NCBI GenBank assembly: GCA_038210245.1
Contig: JBBQWW010000004.1
Coordinates: forward strand, 52,480 to 116,479
Reading direction: 5' to 3'
Source of the DNA: Bog-756 sp038210245
GTDB lineage: Bacteria; Actinomycetota; Acidimicrobiia; Acidimicrobiales; RAAP-2
Length of the DNA stretch: 64,000 nucleotides
Shown here: in pieces, positions 8,677 through 18,129 of the stretch
How positions within the stretch are numbered: position 1 is the stretch's first letter
Layout: the number at the start of each line of letters is the position of its first letter
Program-made: the position numbers and the translations under genes
The notes under the pieces: generated by a model
Told to the model about the DNA's origin: nothing
The model's database searches: none
What the model saw: the letters and a program-made list of their open reading frames with translations, nothing else

Positions 8677-9405
8677 TTACAGCATCAGGACCAGCATGAA
8701 GCCCATGGTGACGCACATAGCGACGTGGCAGCCGGCCTCGAGTCGTGGGGCCAACCACCGGCTGGCGTACGGCCCCCCTTGGTCAGGGGCCCGAGGGACG
8801 GCAGCCGAGCTTCCGGACCGGGTCGCCACCGGCCCCGTGGGCCCCACCCCCGGCGCCCCGACGATGGACACGGCCAGGGAGACCGCCCGGGGGCTGAACC
8901 GCTCGATCCCGTCGAGCTCCCACACCCCCGAGGCGAACAGCACCACGAGGAAGAGCAAGGGGAGGCCGACGAAGTCGGCAGCCACCCCGGTGGCTGCGCC
9001 CATGGCCATGCTCCCCCCGGCTCGCGGTGACGGGCTCGGGGAGGCCAGGTACATGTAGAGCATGGAGCAGGCCATCACCAGGTGGGTGAGGTAGTGGGAC
9101 AGGTGGTGGACGTGGTCCTCGTCCTGTCCCTCGACCCCGTGATCGGCGACAAACCGGTAGCAGCGCCAGACGAACCACAGGGCCAGGACGGTGAAGGCCA
9201 CTTCCCAGACGCCGTGGGGCACCGGGTCGAGACCCGAGACCAGCATGCCCACCATGGCCGTACCCATCAGCACATGAGCCAGGTCCACATCGGGGTGGGT
9301 CGGTCGCGACCAGGCCCGGGCGGCCAGCAGGCGGCCCAGGCTGTAGACGGCCACTGCCGCCATCACTGCGGCGAAGCTGTCGTCGAGCCACCAGGGACTG
9401 GCCAC
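8677..9405 (-). CDS. DUF5134-type integral membrane protein
   Basis: About 242 aa with 5-6 hydrophobic segments. Histidine-rich membrane motifs (DLAHVLMGTAMVGMLVSG, HHLSHYLTHLVMACSMLYMY) resemble actinobacterial DUF5134 proteins, often found near copper or CtaG genes. The GTG start lies 1 nt after the stop codon of the upstream gene, indicating translational coupling. Metal binding is suggested only by the clustered His and Met residues. Confidence 0.7.
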   Translation of the reverse strand: MASPWWLDDSFAAVMAAVAVYSLGRLLAARAWSRPTHPDVDLAHVLMGTAMVGMLVSGLDPVPHGVWEVAFTVLALWFVWRCYRFVADHGVEGQDEDHVHHLSHYLTHLVMACSMLYMYLASPSPSPRAGGSMAMGAATGVAADFVGLPLLFLVVLFASGVWELDGIERFSPRAVSLAVSIVGAPGVGPTGPVATRSGSSAAVPRAPDQGGPYASRWLAPRLEAGCHVAMCVTMGFMLVLML

Positions 9406-9406
9406 G

Positions 9407-10402
9407 TCAGGCTCCCGCCAGGGTGGGCGCGGCTCCCGCTGGGGTCGACGTCGGCCGCGGCACCGGCCGGCTCCAGTAGGCGGCAGCCAGCAGGACCAGG
9501 AGGGGACCCGAGTTGACGTCGGTGGCTCCGTTGGTGAACAGCTCACCGAAGTCCTGTCCCACCACCCAGAACAGCGAGCCCACCACCATGGCCAGGAGCA
9601 CCGCCGCGTTGGCCCAGGCCGGAGGGAGGAACACCCCCACCGCCACCACGACCAGCAGGACAGCCAGCAGGACCGAGTAGCCGAGGCCGTGGTGATCGAC
9701 CAGGTCCGAGGCCGTGCGGTCGATCCACACCACCCAGCCCGGCTCGCCGTCGACCTGGCCGATGATGAGATCGTGGAGGCCGCGGGCGGAACGGTTGGCG
9801 CCCAGTAGGGCGAAGAGGGCCAACGACCCCCACAGCACCGACCACAGGGCCTTGGCCACCGCCGGCCCTACCGCCCTGGCGGCCACGAACGCAGGCCTCG
9901 GGCCCGGTCGATCGACCGGCCAGAGGAGCACGGCGACCAGGGCATAGAGGATGACCGCCCCCGGCGCCCCGTTGATCGGATCGGCGGCTCCGGAGAGCAC
10001 GCCACCGAATCCCTCGCCGACCCACCACACCCCGAGGGACCACGCCACCGAGACGGCCAGGGCGGCACGGGTACTGCGCCTCCAGGCCACTCCGAGGCCG
10101 ATGGCCACCTGGACGAAGGCGAAGAGGGCGTTGATCTCTACCGGGTGGTGCCCGATGGTGCGACCCGACCACAGGATGGACCGGGCGATGACCGAGGGGT
10201 TCCCCTCGGCCGACATGGTGATCATCTGGGTCCCGAAGGCCCGGGTGAAGAAGTAGGCCTGCATCTGCAGCACCCCGTCCAGCAGCCACAGGGTGGCCAG
10301 CACCAGCTGGAGCGTCCTACGGCGGTCGGGACGGGCCCAGACCGGTCCGGTCCGGCTAGGGGGCGGGTCCGGCTCAGCCGGTGCCGCGGAGGAGTCGGCC
10401 AT
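9407..10402 (-). CDS. Polytopic membrane protein, function unknown
   Basis: 331 aa with about eight hydrophobic segments. It contains LVLATLWLLDGVLQMQAYFF and GHHPVEINALFAFVQVAIGL, a pattern seen in actinobacterial membrane proteins next to DUF5134 genes. The ATG at 10402 is preferred over the in-frame GTG/ATG seven codons earlier. It is followed at 1 nt by the DUF5134 gene and then ctaG, which suggests a respiratory or copper-related membrane function; this is inference. Confidence 0.7.
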   Translation of the reverse strand: MADSSAAPAEPDPPPSRTGPVWARPDRRRTLQLVLATLWLLDGVLQMQAYFFTRAFGTQMITMSAEGNPSVIARSILWSGRTIGHHPVEINALFAFVQVAIGLGVAWRRSTRAALAVSVAWSLGVWWVGEGFGGVLSGAADPINGAPGAVILYALVAVLLWPVDRPGPRPAFVAARAVGPAVAKALWSVLWGSLALFALLGANRSARGLHDLIIGQVDGEPGWVVWIDRTASDLVDHHGLGYSVLLAVLLVVVAVGVFLPPAWANAAVLLAMVVGSLFWVVGQDFGELFTNGATDVNSGPLLVLLAAAYWSRPVPRPTSTPAGAAPTLAGA

Positions 10403-10475
10403 GGCCGTCCCCACCCGGATCACGGTCCCCCACCGTCAGCCACCGTCAGCCCACCCTCCGCTCCGAGTCGTCCCG

Positions 10476-10958
10476 CTACCCGGGAACGACGGGTTCGACC
10501 AGGCCGCTCTCCACGTGGTAGCGCCAACCTTCCACGTGGGTGCCCACCGGCAGGAGGGGGCAGGCCCGGACCAGCCCCACGTCGGCTCGGAGGGCCTCGT
10601 CCGGGTCGGGCATGGCCAGGAATTCCCACTCGGCCGCCCCGGCGGGCAGGTGGGACTTGATGTCCTCGTCGGTGCGGTCGGCCATGGCGCAGTTGGTGTG
10701 CTGCATCACGGCGATCCGGTGGACATTGAGCAGGTTGGTGGCCAGGATCAGCGACCGGAGCGCATCGGGGGTCACCCGACCACCGGCGTTACGGATGATC
10801 TTGGCGTCGCCGGGGACCAGTCCCAGCATGGTCAGTGGCTCGATCCGGCTGTCCATGCAGGTCACCAGGGCGAACCCCTTGGCGGCGGGGGCCGGGATAC
10901 CGGCCAGGGCAAAGTCCGAGGCATAGGCCTTATTGGCGTCGAGGAGATCGTCCATCAT
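10476..10958 (-). CDS. Beta-carbonic anhydrase
   Basis: Zinc enzyme interconverting CO2 and bicarbonate in the cytosol, about 160 aa. Zinc ligands are seen in CMDSRIEPL (Cys, with the Asp-Arg dyad) and in HTNCAM (His and Cys). The short length and the sequence IIRNAGGRVTPDALRSL match the plant-type/Rv1284-like subgroup. The start codon is one of two adjacent ATG codons; no strong ribosome site is seen. Confidence 0.88.
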   Translation of the reverse strand: MMDDLLDANKAYASDFALAGIPAPAAKGFALVTCMDSRIEPLTMLGLVPGDAKIIRNAGGRVTPDALRSLILATNLLNVHRIAVMQHTNCAMADRTDEDIKSHLPAGAAEWEFLAMPDPDEALRADVGLVRACPLLPVGTHVEGWRYHVESGLVEPVVPG

Positions 10959-11017
10959 GGGGCAAAGCATGGCAGACGGGCAGACCCGTCGGCACGTCGG
11001 CGTGGTCGTGACGCCGG

Positions 11018-11785
11018 TCAGCCGAAGAAGTGGGTCCGGGGTCGTTCCAGCTGGTACCCGTCCACGAACACGTCGACCCGTTCGTTGTAGAACGCCACCA
11101 GCCCGGCGATGGGGAGCACTTGAGGAGTGGGAAAGTCGTAGCTCCAGGCCAGGTCCCCATGGACCACGCCGTCGATGTCCACCGACCAGTAGTCGGTGGT
11201 GGTGCCCTTGTAGGGACAGCGGGTGACGGTGGCCGTCGGGACCAGGTGCTCGAACCGGACCTCGGTGCGGTTGACGAAGTAGCGGGTGGTTAGCCCCGTC
11301 TCGAACACCATCACCGTTGAAGACGACTCCGCCAGCACCACACCCTCGAGCTCGATGCGCACCTGACGAGTGGAGCGCACCGCATCCACCCGGGCGTAGG
11401 GATTGCGGGGGTGGACGAAGACCTCCTCATCCTCTTCGTACCAGTGGTCCAGGGCGTCCCAGTCGAACCGGAAGGTGTCGAGGAGCAGCTGATGCTCGGA
11501 CTCCACCATTAGGCGGGCCTCCGGAGGGCCCTCGACCCCGGTCGTAGCCAGCCAGAACCACTGCACCTTCCCCCGGGAGGTGTCCTCGGTATGCCCCTCG
11601 GTGACCAGAAGCTCCTCGACGACATCCCGGCGCGGCGCGTAGTACTGGGGGTAGTTGGCCCACTCCCACACGTAGTGGGCCCCGAGGGTGTCCACCAGGA
11701 CCCGGTGGCCGGTCACGGCCCGGATCCGCCGGGGCACCGGCTCGATGTGATCGAGCCGGGTGTTCGCCTTCGGATAGCCGGTCAT
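11018..11785 (-). CDS. Two-domain DUF427 protein
   Basis: 255 aa of unknown function. Two DUF427-like halves are visible. The first contains LVDTLGAHYVWEWANYPQYY and the second the more typical VVLAESSSTVMVFETGLTTR, RCPYKGTTTDYWSVDIDG and LAWSYDFPTPQV. The ATG at 11785 follows GGGAGGG. Two further single-domain DUF427 genes lie in the island (41868 and 62972), each behind a sigma-type promoter; this copy has no such promoter. No enzymatic activity is established for the family. Confidence 0.8.
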   Translation of the reverse strand: MTGYPKANTRLDHIEPVPRRIRAVTGHRVLVDTLGAHYVWEWANYPQYYAPRRDVVEELLVTEGHTEDTSRGKVQWFWLATTGVEGPPEARLMVESEHQLLLDTFRFDWDALDHWYEEDEEVFVHPRNPYARVDAVRSTRQVRIELEGVVLAESSSTVMVFETGLTTRYFVNRTEVRFEHLVPTATVTRCPYKGTTTDYWSVDIDGVVHGDLAWSYDFPTPQVLPIAGLVAFYNERVDVFVDGYQLERPRTHFFG

Positions 11786-11808
11786 CGCCCTCCCCCGAGC
11801 CCCACCGG

Positions 11809-12084
11809 TCAGCCGGAGCCGGGCGTGACCCCAGCACCCTTCAGCATCCGGCGCAGGTCCACCACCATCTGGGTATCGATGTCGTGGCCCCGGGGAGCGT
11901 CGAACGTCTCGGTCTCCGTCCCCAGCGTGACCCGGAATCGACCGTCGTGCTCTTCGACCACGGTGCCCACGGCCTCCAGCAGCGACAGCACGTCGTGCCA
12001 TTGGATGTTGTGGCCGGCAGGATGCTGCACGATCTTCTCGACGGTGGCCCGGTGGTGGCCATCCAGGTGGAACTCGTCTGCCAT
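11809..12084 (-). CDS. Small conserved actinobacterial protein (91 aa)
   Basis: Not assigned to a named family with certainty. The sequence VEKIVQHPAGHNIQWHDVLS looks like the small alpha/beta proteins common in actinobacteria, and the His-rich start plus a short beta-sheet pattern recall the HicA-like dsRNA-binding fold. No partner antitoxin gene is next to it. It ends 23 bp before the DUF427 gene on the same strand, so they may be cotranscribed. Confidence 0.6.
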   Translation of the reverse strand: MADEFHLDGHHRATVEKIVQHPAGHNIQWHDVLSLLEAVGTVVEEHDGRFRVTLGTETETFDAPRGHDIDTQMVVDLRRMLKGAGVTPGSG

Positions 12085-12230
12085 GTGACGCTCCTCAGCT
12101 CGGCCCTGCGCCCGGTGTCGACGTTAGCGCCACCCGAGCCGTGGCCCTCCCGAGGGCCCGACCACCCCGGAGCGGGGCCGGACGACGGTGCTACCCTCGG
12201 CCCGTCCGACCCACGGACCGAAGGAGGACC

Positions 12231-13172
12231 GTGACCCTTCACGGCGCCAGCCAGAACCCGGCAGCACCGGCACCATCCGGCCCGCTGCCGGTGCGATTGG
12301 GGATCACCACACCGGTCCTCACCCTGCTGCCCGGGGGCCATGCCTCGTGGGAGGTCGTCGCCGGCATCGAGGAGGTGGCGGTGGTGGCCCGGGCCGCCGA
12401 GGCCCTGGGCTACTTCCACCTGACCTGCAGCGAGCACGTGATCATCCCCAGCGGGGTGGCTCCTACTCGTGGTAGCCGGTACTGGGATCCCCTGGCCACC
12501 TTCGGCTACCTGGCCGCCGTGACCACCCGCATCCGTCTGGCCACCAACGTGCTGGTCCTCGGGTACCACCACCCTCTCGAGATCGCCAAACGGTACGGCA
12601 CCCTCGACCAGGTCTGCGACGGTCGCCTGGTGCTGGGTCTGGGGGTGGGCTCGCTCGAGGAGGAGTTCGATCTGCTGGGGGCGCCTTTCGCCGACCGGGG
12701 GGCGCGGGCCGACGACGCCATCGGGGCCCTGAGGTCGTCGCTGTCCACCACACTCCCGACCTACCACGGCACCTTCTACCGTTACCAAGGGGTGGTCATG
12801 GACCCCTGTGCCCGACAGTCCAGCGTCCCCCTGTGGATCGGCGGACGGACAGCCCGATCCCTGAGGCGGGCCGTGGAGCTGGGTGACGGCTGGGTGCCGT
12901 TCGCCATCCGGGCCGCCGATGTGGGTCCCCTGCTGGAGCGGGCCCGGCAGACACCGGCGTGGGCGGCCCGGAGCACACCACTCGAGGTGGTGCTCCAGAA
13001 CGGACGCCCCCTCGATCCCCTCGGCGACCCCGAGGGGGCCCGCACCGTCATCAGGAAGCTGACCGAGGCCGGCGCCACCGGGGTGCAGCTCGGATTCGTC
13101 CACCACTCCCTGGACCACTACCTCGAGCAGCTCGCCAGCCTGGCCGAGCTGGTTCGGAAGGACAACGCATGA
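12231..13172 (+). CDS. LLM-class (F420-dependent-type) flavin oxidoreductase
   Basis: Luciferase-like TIM-barrel enzyme of 313 aa. The signature region includes RLATNVLVLGYHHPLEIAKR and DGRLVLGLGVGSLEEEFDLL, as in F420-dependent LLM oxidoreductases. The GTG start has AAGGAGG exactly 5 nt upstream, which rules out the longer version. The stop overlaps the next gene's ATG by 4 nt (ATGA). The substrate is unknown. Confidence 0.85.
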   Translation: MTLHGASQNPAAPAPSGPLPVRLGITTPVLTLLPGGHASWEVVAGIEEVAVVARAAEALGYFHLTCSEHVIIPSGVAPTRGSRYWDPLATFGYLAAVTTRIRLATNVLVLGYHHPLEIAKRYGTLDQVCDGRLVLGLGVGSLEEEFDLLGAPFADRGARADDAIGALRSSLSTTLPTYHGTFYRYQGVVMDPCARQSSVPLWIGGRTARSLRRAVELGDGWVPFAIRAADVGPLLERARQTPAWAARSTPLEVVLQNGRPLDPLGDPEGARTVIRKLTEAGATGVQLGFVHHSLDHYLEQLASLAELVRKDNA

Positions 13173-13912
13173 ACCGGGTCAAAGTCGGTTTCTTCTCGCT
13201 CTCCCACCACTCCGCCTCGGGGGACGACCGGGGGTACCTCGACTGGCATCAGCTGGATCACATGCCCGAGCAGTACCAACTGCCCGGACTGGTGCTCGGC
13301 CAGCGCTGGGCGTCCACCCGCGCCTGCCGGGCGGTACGTCTGGCCGAAGTCGACGACTGGTCGTTGGTCGAGCACGTGGTCCTCTACCTGATGGGCAATC
13401 CGGTGGACGAGACCATCGACGACTTCCTCCGTCTGGGCCGGCATCTGGCCGAGCTGGGACGGTTCTCCCAGTCGCTGCCCTCCCACTACCGGGGGGCACT
13501 GCGCCTGCTCGAAGCCCAGGCCTCACCCCGGGCCCTGATTTCGTCAGAGGTGGTGCCGTGGCGGCCCCACCGCGGCGTCTACTTCGTGGTCGAAGAGCTG
13601 ACCGAGGGAGTGGCCCAGGACGACTTCCTCCAGCGGATGCACACCGGGCTCCTTCCCGAGCTGGCGGCCGTGGACGGAGTGGCCGGGGCCTGGTCCTTCG
13701 GCACTACCCCCTCGATCCGTCGGCCCATGTTCACCGACGGCCGCTACCGCATGACAGTCTGCTACCTCGACGGCGAGCCGGCCGTCGTCGGAGAGCGCCT
13801 GGCCTCGGTGGTGGAGCGGGCATGGCAGGGAGCGCCCAGCCGTCTGGTACTGGCCGCGCCCTATGAATCCATGATGACTTGGGACTGGGACCGATTCGGG
13901 CCCGACGCCTGA
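13169..13912 (+). CDS. Conserved protein, possible dimeric alpha/beta-barrel (247 aa)
   Basis: No family recognised with confidence. The start VKVGFFSLSHHSASGDDRGY and the stretch WHQLDHMPEQYQLPGLVLGQ recall EthD/ferredoxin-like alpha-beta barrel proteins, which often sit with oxidoreductases. It is translationally coupled to the LLM oxidoreductase (ATGA overlap), so a role in the same reaction is likely. It ends 17 bp before the convergent GGDEF gene. Confidence 0.65.
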   Translation: MNRVKVGFFSLSHHSASGDDRGYLDWHQLDHMPEQYQLPGLVLGQRWASTRACRAVRLAEVDDWSLVEHVVLYLMGNPVDETIDDFLRLGRHLAELGRFSQSLPSHYRGALRLLEAQASPRALISSEVVPWRPHRGVYFVVEELTEGVAQDDFLQRMHTGLLPELAAVDGVAGAWSFGTTPSIRRPMFTDGRYRMTVCYLDGEPAVVGERLASVVERAWQGAPSRLVLAAPYESMMTWDWDRFGPDA

Positions 13913-13929
13913 GCTGAGCGATAGGCCGG

Positions 13930-15636
13930 TTAGCCGACCGAGCTGATGGTGGCGTGCATGCGATCGGTGAACACGGAGATCCGGTCGCCTCCAAGGCCCT
14001 TGGCCGCGAAGTTGGCCAGGTCGGCGTAGGACAGCAGCTGGTCGGTGGTGATGCCGGGCCCGTCGATGGCCACGCCAATACTGGCCGTCACCACCAGCTC
14101 ACGGCCAACCACGGTCGTCGGCCGACGCAGCGCGGCCAACACCCGTTCCGCCGAAGCCAGGGCATCCGCCGGACCGCCCACGTCCTCCAACAGGATCCCA
14201 AACTCGTCGCCTCCGAGCCGGGCCACGGAGTCGCACTGGCGCAAGCAGCCCGAGATGGCAGCGGCGGCGGCTTCGAGCACGGCGTCCCCAGCCGCGTGCC
14301 CCAGTGCGTCGTTGACCGCCTTCAGGTTGTCCAGGTCGACGAAGAGGACGGCCATCCGGCCGCCGGTTCGGGCCATCCGCTCGGCCCCGTGCCCCAGCCG
14401 GTCCTGAAACAGGGACCGGTTGGCCAGTCCGGTCAGGGAGTCGTGGAAGGCCTGGTGGGAGAGGCGCTCTTCCAGCCGCTTGCGTTCAGTCACGTCCCGG
14501 AAGCACCACACCCGACCCACGGTCTCTCCGTCCACCCGCTGGGGCCGGGAGACCCGCTCGAACACCCGCCCGTCCTGGAACTCCAGGATGTCGTTGCTCT
14601 CAGCTTCCGGATCCTGGTAGACCCGCTCCACCTGGGCCCGGTACTCCTCGGGTTGGGAGAGCTGCCCGCTCACGAACTCGGTCACCTTCCGGCGGTTGCC
14701 GGAGGCCAGGACCGAATCGGGCACCCCCCACATCTCGGTCAGCCTCTGGTTGAAGCTCACGATCTGCCCGTCGTTGTCGACGACCATGACCCCATCCGCC
14801 GTGGCGTCCAGTGTGGCCTGCAACTGGGACAGGGCCCGACGCAGTCGCAGGTCGGCTAGCTCCTGGTCGGTGATGTCATGCCCGGTCACCACGTAGCCCC
14901 CCACGGTGGGGTCGTCGATCAGATTGACGATGGCCAGCTCGAAGGGGAGGGAGCCGATGTTCCCGTGCCGGACCAACGAGAGCTGGACCTTGACCGGTCC
15001 GGCCACCGACGCGCCCCGGGAGGCTCGTTCGAAGGCACCGGCCAGTGCCGCCCGGTCGTCGTCGGCCACCAGGTTGACCAGGGGCAGGCCTTCGACCAGC
15101 TCTGGGTCCTGACCCAGGATGCGGGTCAATGCTCCCGACGCCGATTGGATGCACCCGTCCGGGGTGACCAGCATGGTGATGGCCGCCGAGTTCTGGACCA
15201 GCGAGCGAAGACGGGCGTCGTGGTCGTGGACGATCTCGTACTGTCGGCGTTGGGTCAGGTCCCGCAGCGTCAACAGGATGGCGCCGTCCGACAGCCAGGT
15301 GACCGGGGACCCGACCAGCTCCATCAATCTCCATCCGGTGACGGTGTGGAGCCGGATCTCGATGGGGGTGCCCACGTGCTTGTCCTGCACGCTGGCCAGC
15401 GAGAGCAGCACCAGCTCCATGTCGTCGGGGTGGACCAGATCCAGCCCGCTCACGCCGATGGAGTCGGCCATGGAGCGCCCGAAGGTGGTCTCAGCCGTCC
15501 GATTGCCCCACTGCAGGATCCCCTGGTCATTGACCACGATGACCGAGTCGGGCAGTTCGTCGAGGAGGCGGACCAGTAGGTGTTCGTTGGCCCTCAACGT
15601 CTCGCTCGGGGCACGATCCAGCCCTATCTGCGTCAT
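13930..15636 (-). CDS. Multi-PAS diguanylate cyclase
   Basis: Signalling enzyme of about 568 aa making cyclic di-GMP. Several PAS-type sensor domains run from about residue 30 to 390 (for example SVIVVNDQGILQWGNRTAET and GVMVVDNDGQIVSFNQRLTE). The C-terminal GGDEF domain has an intact active site (ARLGGDEFGILL) and an RxxD inhibitory site (RQCD) five residues before it. No EAL domain is present, and no membrane segment is evident, so sensing is probably cytosolic. The start is uncertain; GGAGG is very close to the chosen ATG. It diverges from a response regulator gene. Confidence 0.85.
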   Translation of the reverse strand: MTQIGLDRAPSETLRANEHLLVRLLDELPDSVIVVNDQGILQWGNRTAETTFGRSMADSIGVSGLDLVHPDDMELVLLSLASVQDKHVGTPIEIRLHTVTGWRLMELVGSPVTWLSDGAILLTLRDLTQRRQYEIVHDHDARLRSLVQNSAAITMLVTPDGCIQSASGALTRILGQDPELVEGLPLVNLVADDDRAALAGAFERASRGASVAGPVKVQLSLVRHGNIGSLPFELAIVNLIDDPTVGGYVVTGHDITDQELADLRLRRALSQLQATLDATADGVMVVDNDGQIVSFNQRLTEMWGVPDSVLASGNRRKVTEFVSGQLSQPEEYRAQVERVYQDPEAESNDILEFQDGRVFERVSRPQRVDGETVGRVWCFRDVTERKRLEERLSHQAFHDSLTGLANRSLFQDRLGHGAERMARTGGRMAVLFVDLDNLKAVNDALGHAAGDAVLEAAAAAISGCLRQCDSVARLGGDEFGILLEDVGGPADALASAERVLAALRRPTTVVGRELVVTASIGVAIDGPGITTDQLLSYADLANFAAKGLGGDRISVFTDRMHATISSVG

Positions 15637-15864
15637 ACCTCCATCATCGACCGCTGCGAGGTGGCCCTTTAGCCCTACTGACCAGGCCCAATCCAGCAAT
15701 CTGTCCGACCCGTCCCTCCAGGCCGTCCCGGTCGAGTCGGCCGGTATCCATGGTGGACCAAGCGTTGGCGTGGGCGTACCATCGGTTAGGAGGTTCCGAT
15801 CGGAGCCTGCCTGACGGCCAGGAGCGAGGAACGCCATGTCTTTCTCGACGATAGGAGTTGGGGG

Positions 15865-16317
15865 ATGACCCTGGTCCGGGAGGCCGAGCCGTTCCAGATC
15901 CTGCTGGTGGAGGACAGTGCCTCGGACATCTCCATGACCAGAGAGGCCCTCCGGGAGTCACGGGACGTCACCGAGATGAACGTGGTACGCGACGGGGTCG
16001 AGGCCATGGACTTCCTCCGAGGAGAAGGGGCCTTCGTCGGGATGCCCCGCCCCGATCTCGTCCTGCTCGACCTCAACATGCCCAGGATGGGAGGGCGTGA
16101 GGTGCTGAGCGCCATGAAGGCTGACGTCTCCCTCATGCAGATTCCCGTGGTGGTGTTGAGCACCTCGACGGCCGACGAGGACATCAGGGAGTCATACCGG
16201 TTGCACGCCAACGCCTACGTCTCCAAGCCCGTCGCCCTCGACGACTTCATCACCGCAGTGGGCGCGGTCCAGCAGTTCTGGATGGAGACGGCCCGGCGGC
16301 CGGGAGCCACCCACTGA
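15865..16317 (+). CDS. Single-domain response regulator (Rcp1-like)
   Basis: Receiver domain of 150 aa without an output domain. It starts FQILLVEDSASDISMTREAL, has the phosphoacceptor in LVLLDLNMPRMGGREVL, the conserved Thr/Ser in VVVLSTSTADEDI and the Lys in AYVSKPVALDDF. The extended loop between the first two segments is typical of phytochrome-type Rcp1 regulators. It lies divergent from the PAS-GGDEF gene, a probable partner. ATG start. Confidence 0.85.
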   Translation: MTLVREAEPFQILLVEDSASDISMTREALRESRDVTEMNVVRDGVEAMDFLRGEGAFVGMPRPDLVLLDLNMPRMGGREVLSAMKADVSLMQIPVVVLSTSTADEDIRESYRLHANAYVSKPVALDDFITAVGAVQQFWMETARRPGATH

Positions 16318-16355
16318 CCCCCATGGGACCGGCCGCACTACCCTGACTACTCGTC

Positions 16356-17168
16356 ATGGCCTACCGAACGATCCGCTACGAGGTACGAGATCGGGTGGCT
16401 ACCATCACCCTCGACCGACCGGAGGCGCGGAACGCCTTCACCGGCACGATGGGCGCGGAGCTGTCCGACGCCTATCGCCGGAGCGGGGCTGACGACCAGG
16501 TGGGGGCCGTGGTGGTCACGGGCACCCCTCCGGCCTTCTGTGCCGGCGCCGACCTGAGCGCCGCCGGGGACACCTTTCGATCCCGCCCGGAGGCCCAGTT
16601 CAGCGCGGCGGCCACCGACATGGCTGCGTGGGACGTACCCAAGCTGGTCATCGCCGCCGTCAACGGTCACGCCCTGGGTATCGGACTCACCCTGGCCCTC
16701 CAGTGCGACGTACGGATCTTCGCCACCGCCGCCATCTACGGCGTGGTGCAGGTCCGTCGGGGGGTAATGGGTGACGGCTACTCGCACTGGACCCTGCCCC
16801 GCATCGCCGGGATGTCCGGCGCAGCCGAGATCCTCCTCACCGGTCGGACCTTCGACGGCTACGAGGCTCGTGACCTCGGGATCTGCAGCCGCGCCCTTCC
16901 TGCCCACGAGGTCCTGGCCGCTTCGGTCGAGCTGGCCCGCGACGTGGCGACAAACGCGGCACCGCTGTCGGTGGCGGCTAGCAAGCGGCTGCTGTGGAGC
17001 GCATGGGACCGCACCGCCGCCCAGATCGAGGAGTCGGAGACCCAGCTCCACCACTTCCTGATGGCTCAGCCCGATGCCCGCGAGGGCGTGGAGTCCTTCC
17101 TCGAGAAGCGGTCGCCCCACTGGCTGGGCTCGGTCTCACAGGACCTCCCCAGCTCTGGCGACGCGTAG
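16356..17168 (+). CDS. Enoyl-CoA hydratase/isomerase family protein
   Basis: Crotonase-fold enzyme of 270 aa. The oxyanion-hole region shows FCAGADLSAAGD and the second loop NGHALGIGLTLALQCDVRI. The residue after the GxG loop and the MGDGYSHWTLPRIAG stretch replace the Glu pair of classical hydratases, so it may be an isomerase or another crotonase. The last 33 bp overlap the end of the convergent HD-domain gene. Confidence 0.8.
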   Translation: MAYRTIRYEVRDRVATITLDRPEARNAFTGTMGAELSDAYRRSGADDQVGAVVVTGTPPAFCAGADLSAAGDTFRSRPEAQFSAAATDMAAWDVPKLVIAAVNGHALGIGLTLALQCDVRIFATAAIYGVVQVRRGVMGDGYSHWTLPRIAGMSGAAEILLTGRTFDGYEARDLGICSRALPAHEVLAASVELARDVATNAAPLSVAASKRLLWSAWDRTAAQIEESETQLHHFLMAQPDAREGVESFLEKRSPHWLGSVSQDLPSSGDA

Positions 17169-17861
17169 CCCGACGTCCGAATCGTGACCTGACCTGAACC
17201 AGTTCCCGGACTGCGGCCGTCCGTCACGGGCCAAGGAGTCGAGAAGTCCCCGGTAGACCGGCCATGATGGGACGGCGAGATCAGCCACCTTGCCCTCGTC
17301 ATCCCATCGGCGCAGGGCCACCGCATCGGCAAATCCAGGATGGGCCTCGAACCGACGACACTCCTCGTCATCGAGCAGTCCACCCTGGGCCCGGAGGCTC
17401 TCGGTCGAGAGGGTGGAGAGGGCGTCGAGGTAGGACGAATCGACGGTGCAGCGCCACCGCTTGGCCAGCACATGTAGGGCTACGGGCCGGGCCACTTCGG
17501 CAGAGAAGACGGCGGCCAGCATCCGGCCCCCGGCCGCCTCGTGGTGGTCGTCGTCCTCCCCGGGACCGCTGCGGTCGACGGCCTCCGGGCCGACCAGCAG
17601 GTGGCCCACGTCGTGGAGGAGAGCAGAGGCCACCAGGGCACCGCCGGCCCCGGCGGCGCGGGCCAGGGCGGCGCACTGCAGAGCTCCACCTCCTTCACCG
17701 TCCGATGGAAGAGGCTGGCACAGAGGGACGCCGAAGGCTACGGACAGTCGTGCCGTTCGTCGCCTACCCGGGCTATCCCAGTGCGTGTGGGGCGAGCGCT
17801 GGGATAGCGGGGACCACCTACTGGCCTTCCGTGCCGGCGGGATGACCGGTGGTCGATTCAC
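17136..17861 (-). CDS. HD-domain phosphohydrolase-like protein with abnormal N-terminus
   Basis: The HD core is clear: LLHDVGHLL, DDHHEAAGGRMLAAVF and HVLAKRWRC resemble the HD proteins linked to phosphonate (PhnZ-type) metabolism. In relatives the first helices read like xxEHALQCAALA. Here recognisable sequence begins only at ALQCAALARAAGAGG (about 17690), and the 50 or so residues before it look non-coding. The 5' part has probably been lost or frameshifted. No convincing start codon is seen; the GTG at 17861 is only the frame limit. The tRNA-fragment island boundary is about 270 bp beyond that. Confidence 0.6.
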   Translation of the reverse strand: MNRPPVIPPARKASRWSPLSQRSPHTHWDSPGRRRTARLSVAFGVPLCQPLPSDGEGGGALQCAALARAAGAGGALVASALLHDVGHLLVGPEAVDRSGPGEDDDHHEAAGGRMLAAVFSAEVARPVALHVLAKRWRCTVDSSYLDALSTLSTESLRAQGGLLDDEECRRFEAHPGFADAVALRRWDDEGKVADLAVPSWPVYRGLLDSLARDGRPQSGNWFRSGHDSDVGLRVARAGEVL

Positions 17862-18129
17862 CGCCGGTCCGGTCAGGCAATGTAGATCGGTACCTCATCT
17901 CAGCGGCGAAGCACCCAGACCCCCCCCCATAAGTGTCGGCCCGAAATGGGCCGGAGGCAGCTGCAGATGTTGGCCGCCCGTCGCCTGCGGGAACTCCGAT
18001 ATCAGCCTGAGCCAGATGACAACGAGCAACAGCCCGGAGTCGCAGCTCGCCCCGCATCTCTTCCGGGGATGGGCAGGGATGAACAGAACTGGGCTCGGGT
18101 CTTTCGGGCTCTCTACCGGGATCTTCGAG

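Noticed and set aside
11841..13118. 425-codon antisense frame opposite the LLM oxidoreductase
   Set aside because: Low-complexity composition and no start signal; the plus-strand gene has a perfect ribosome site.
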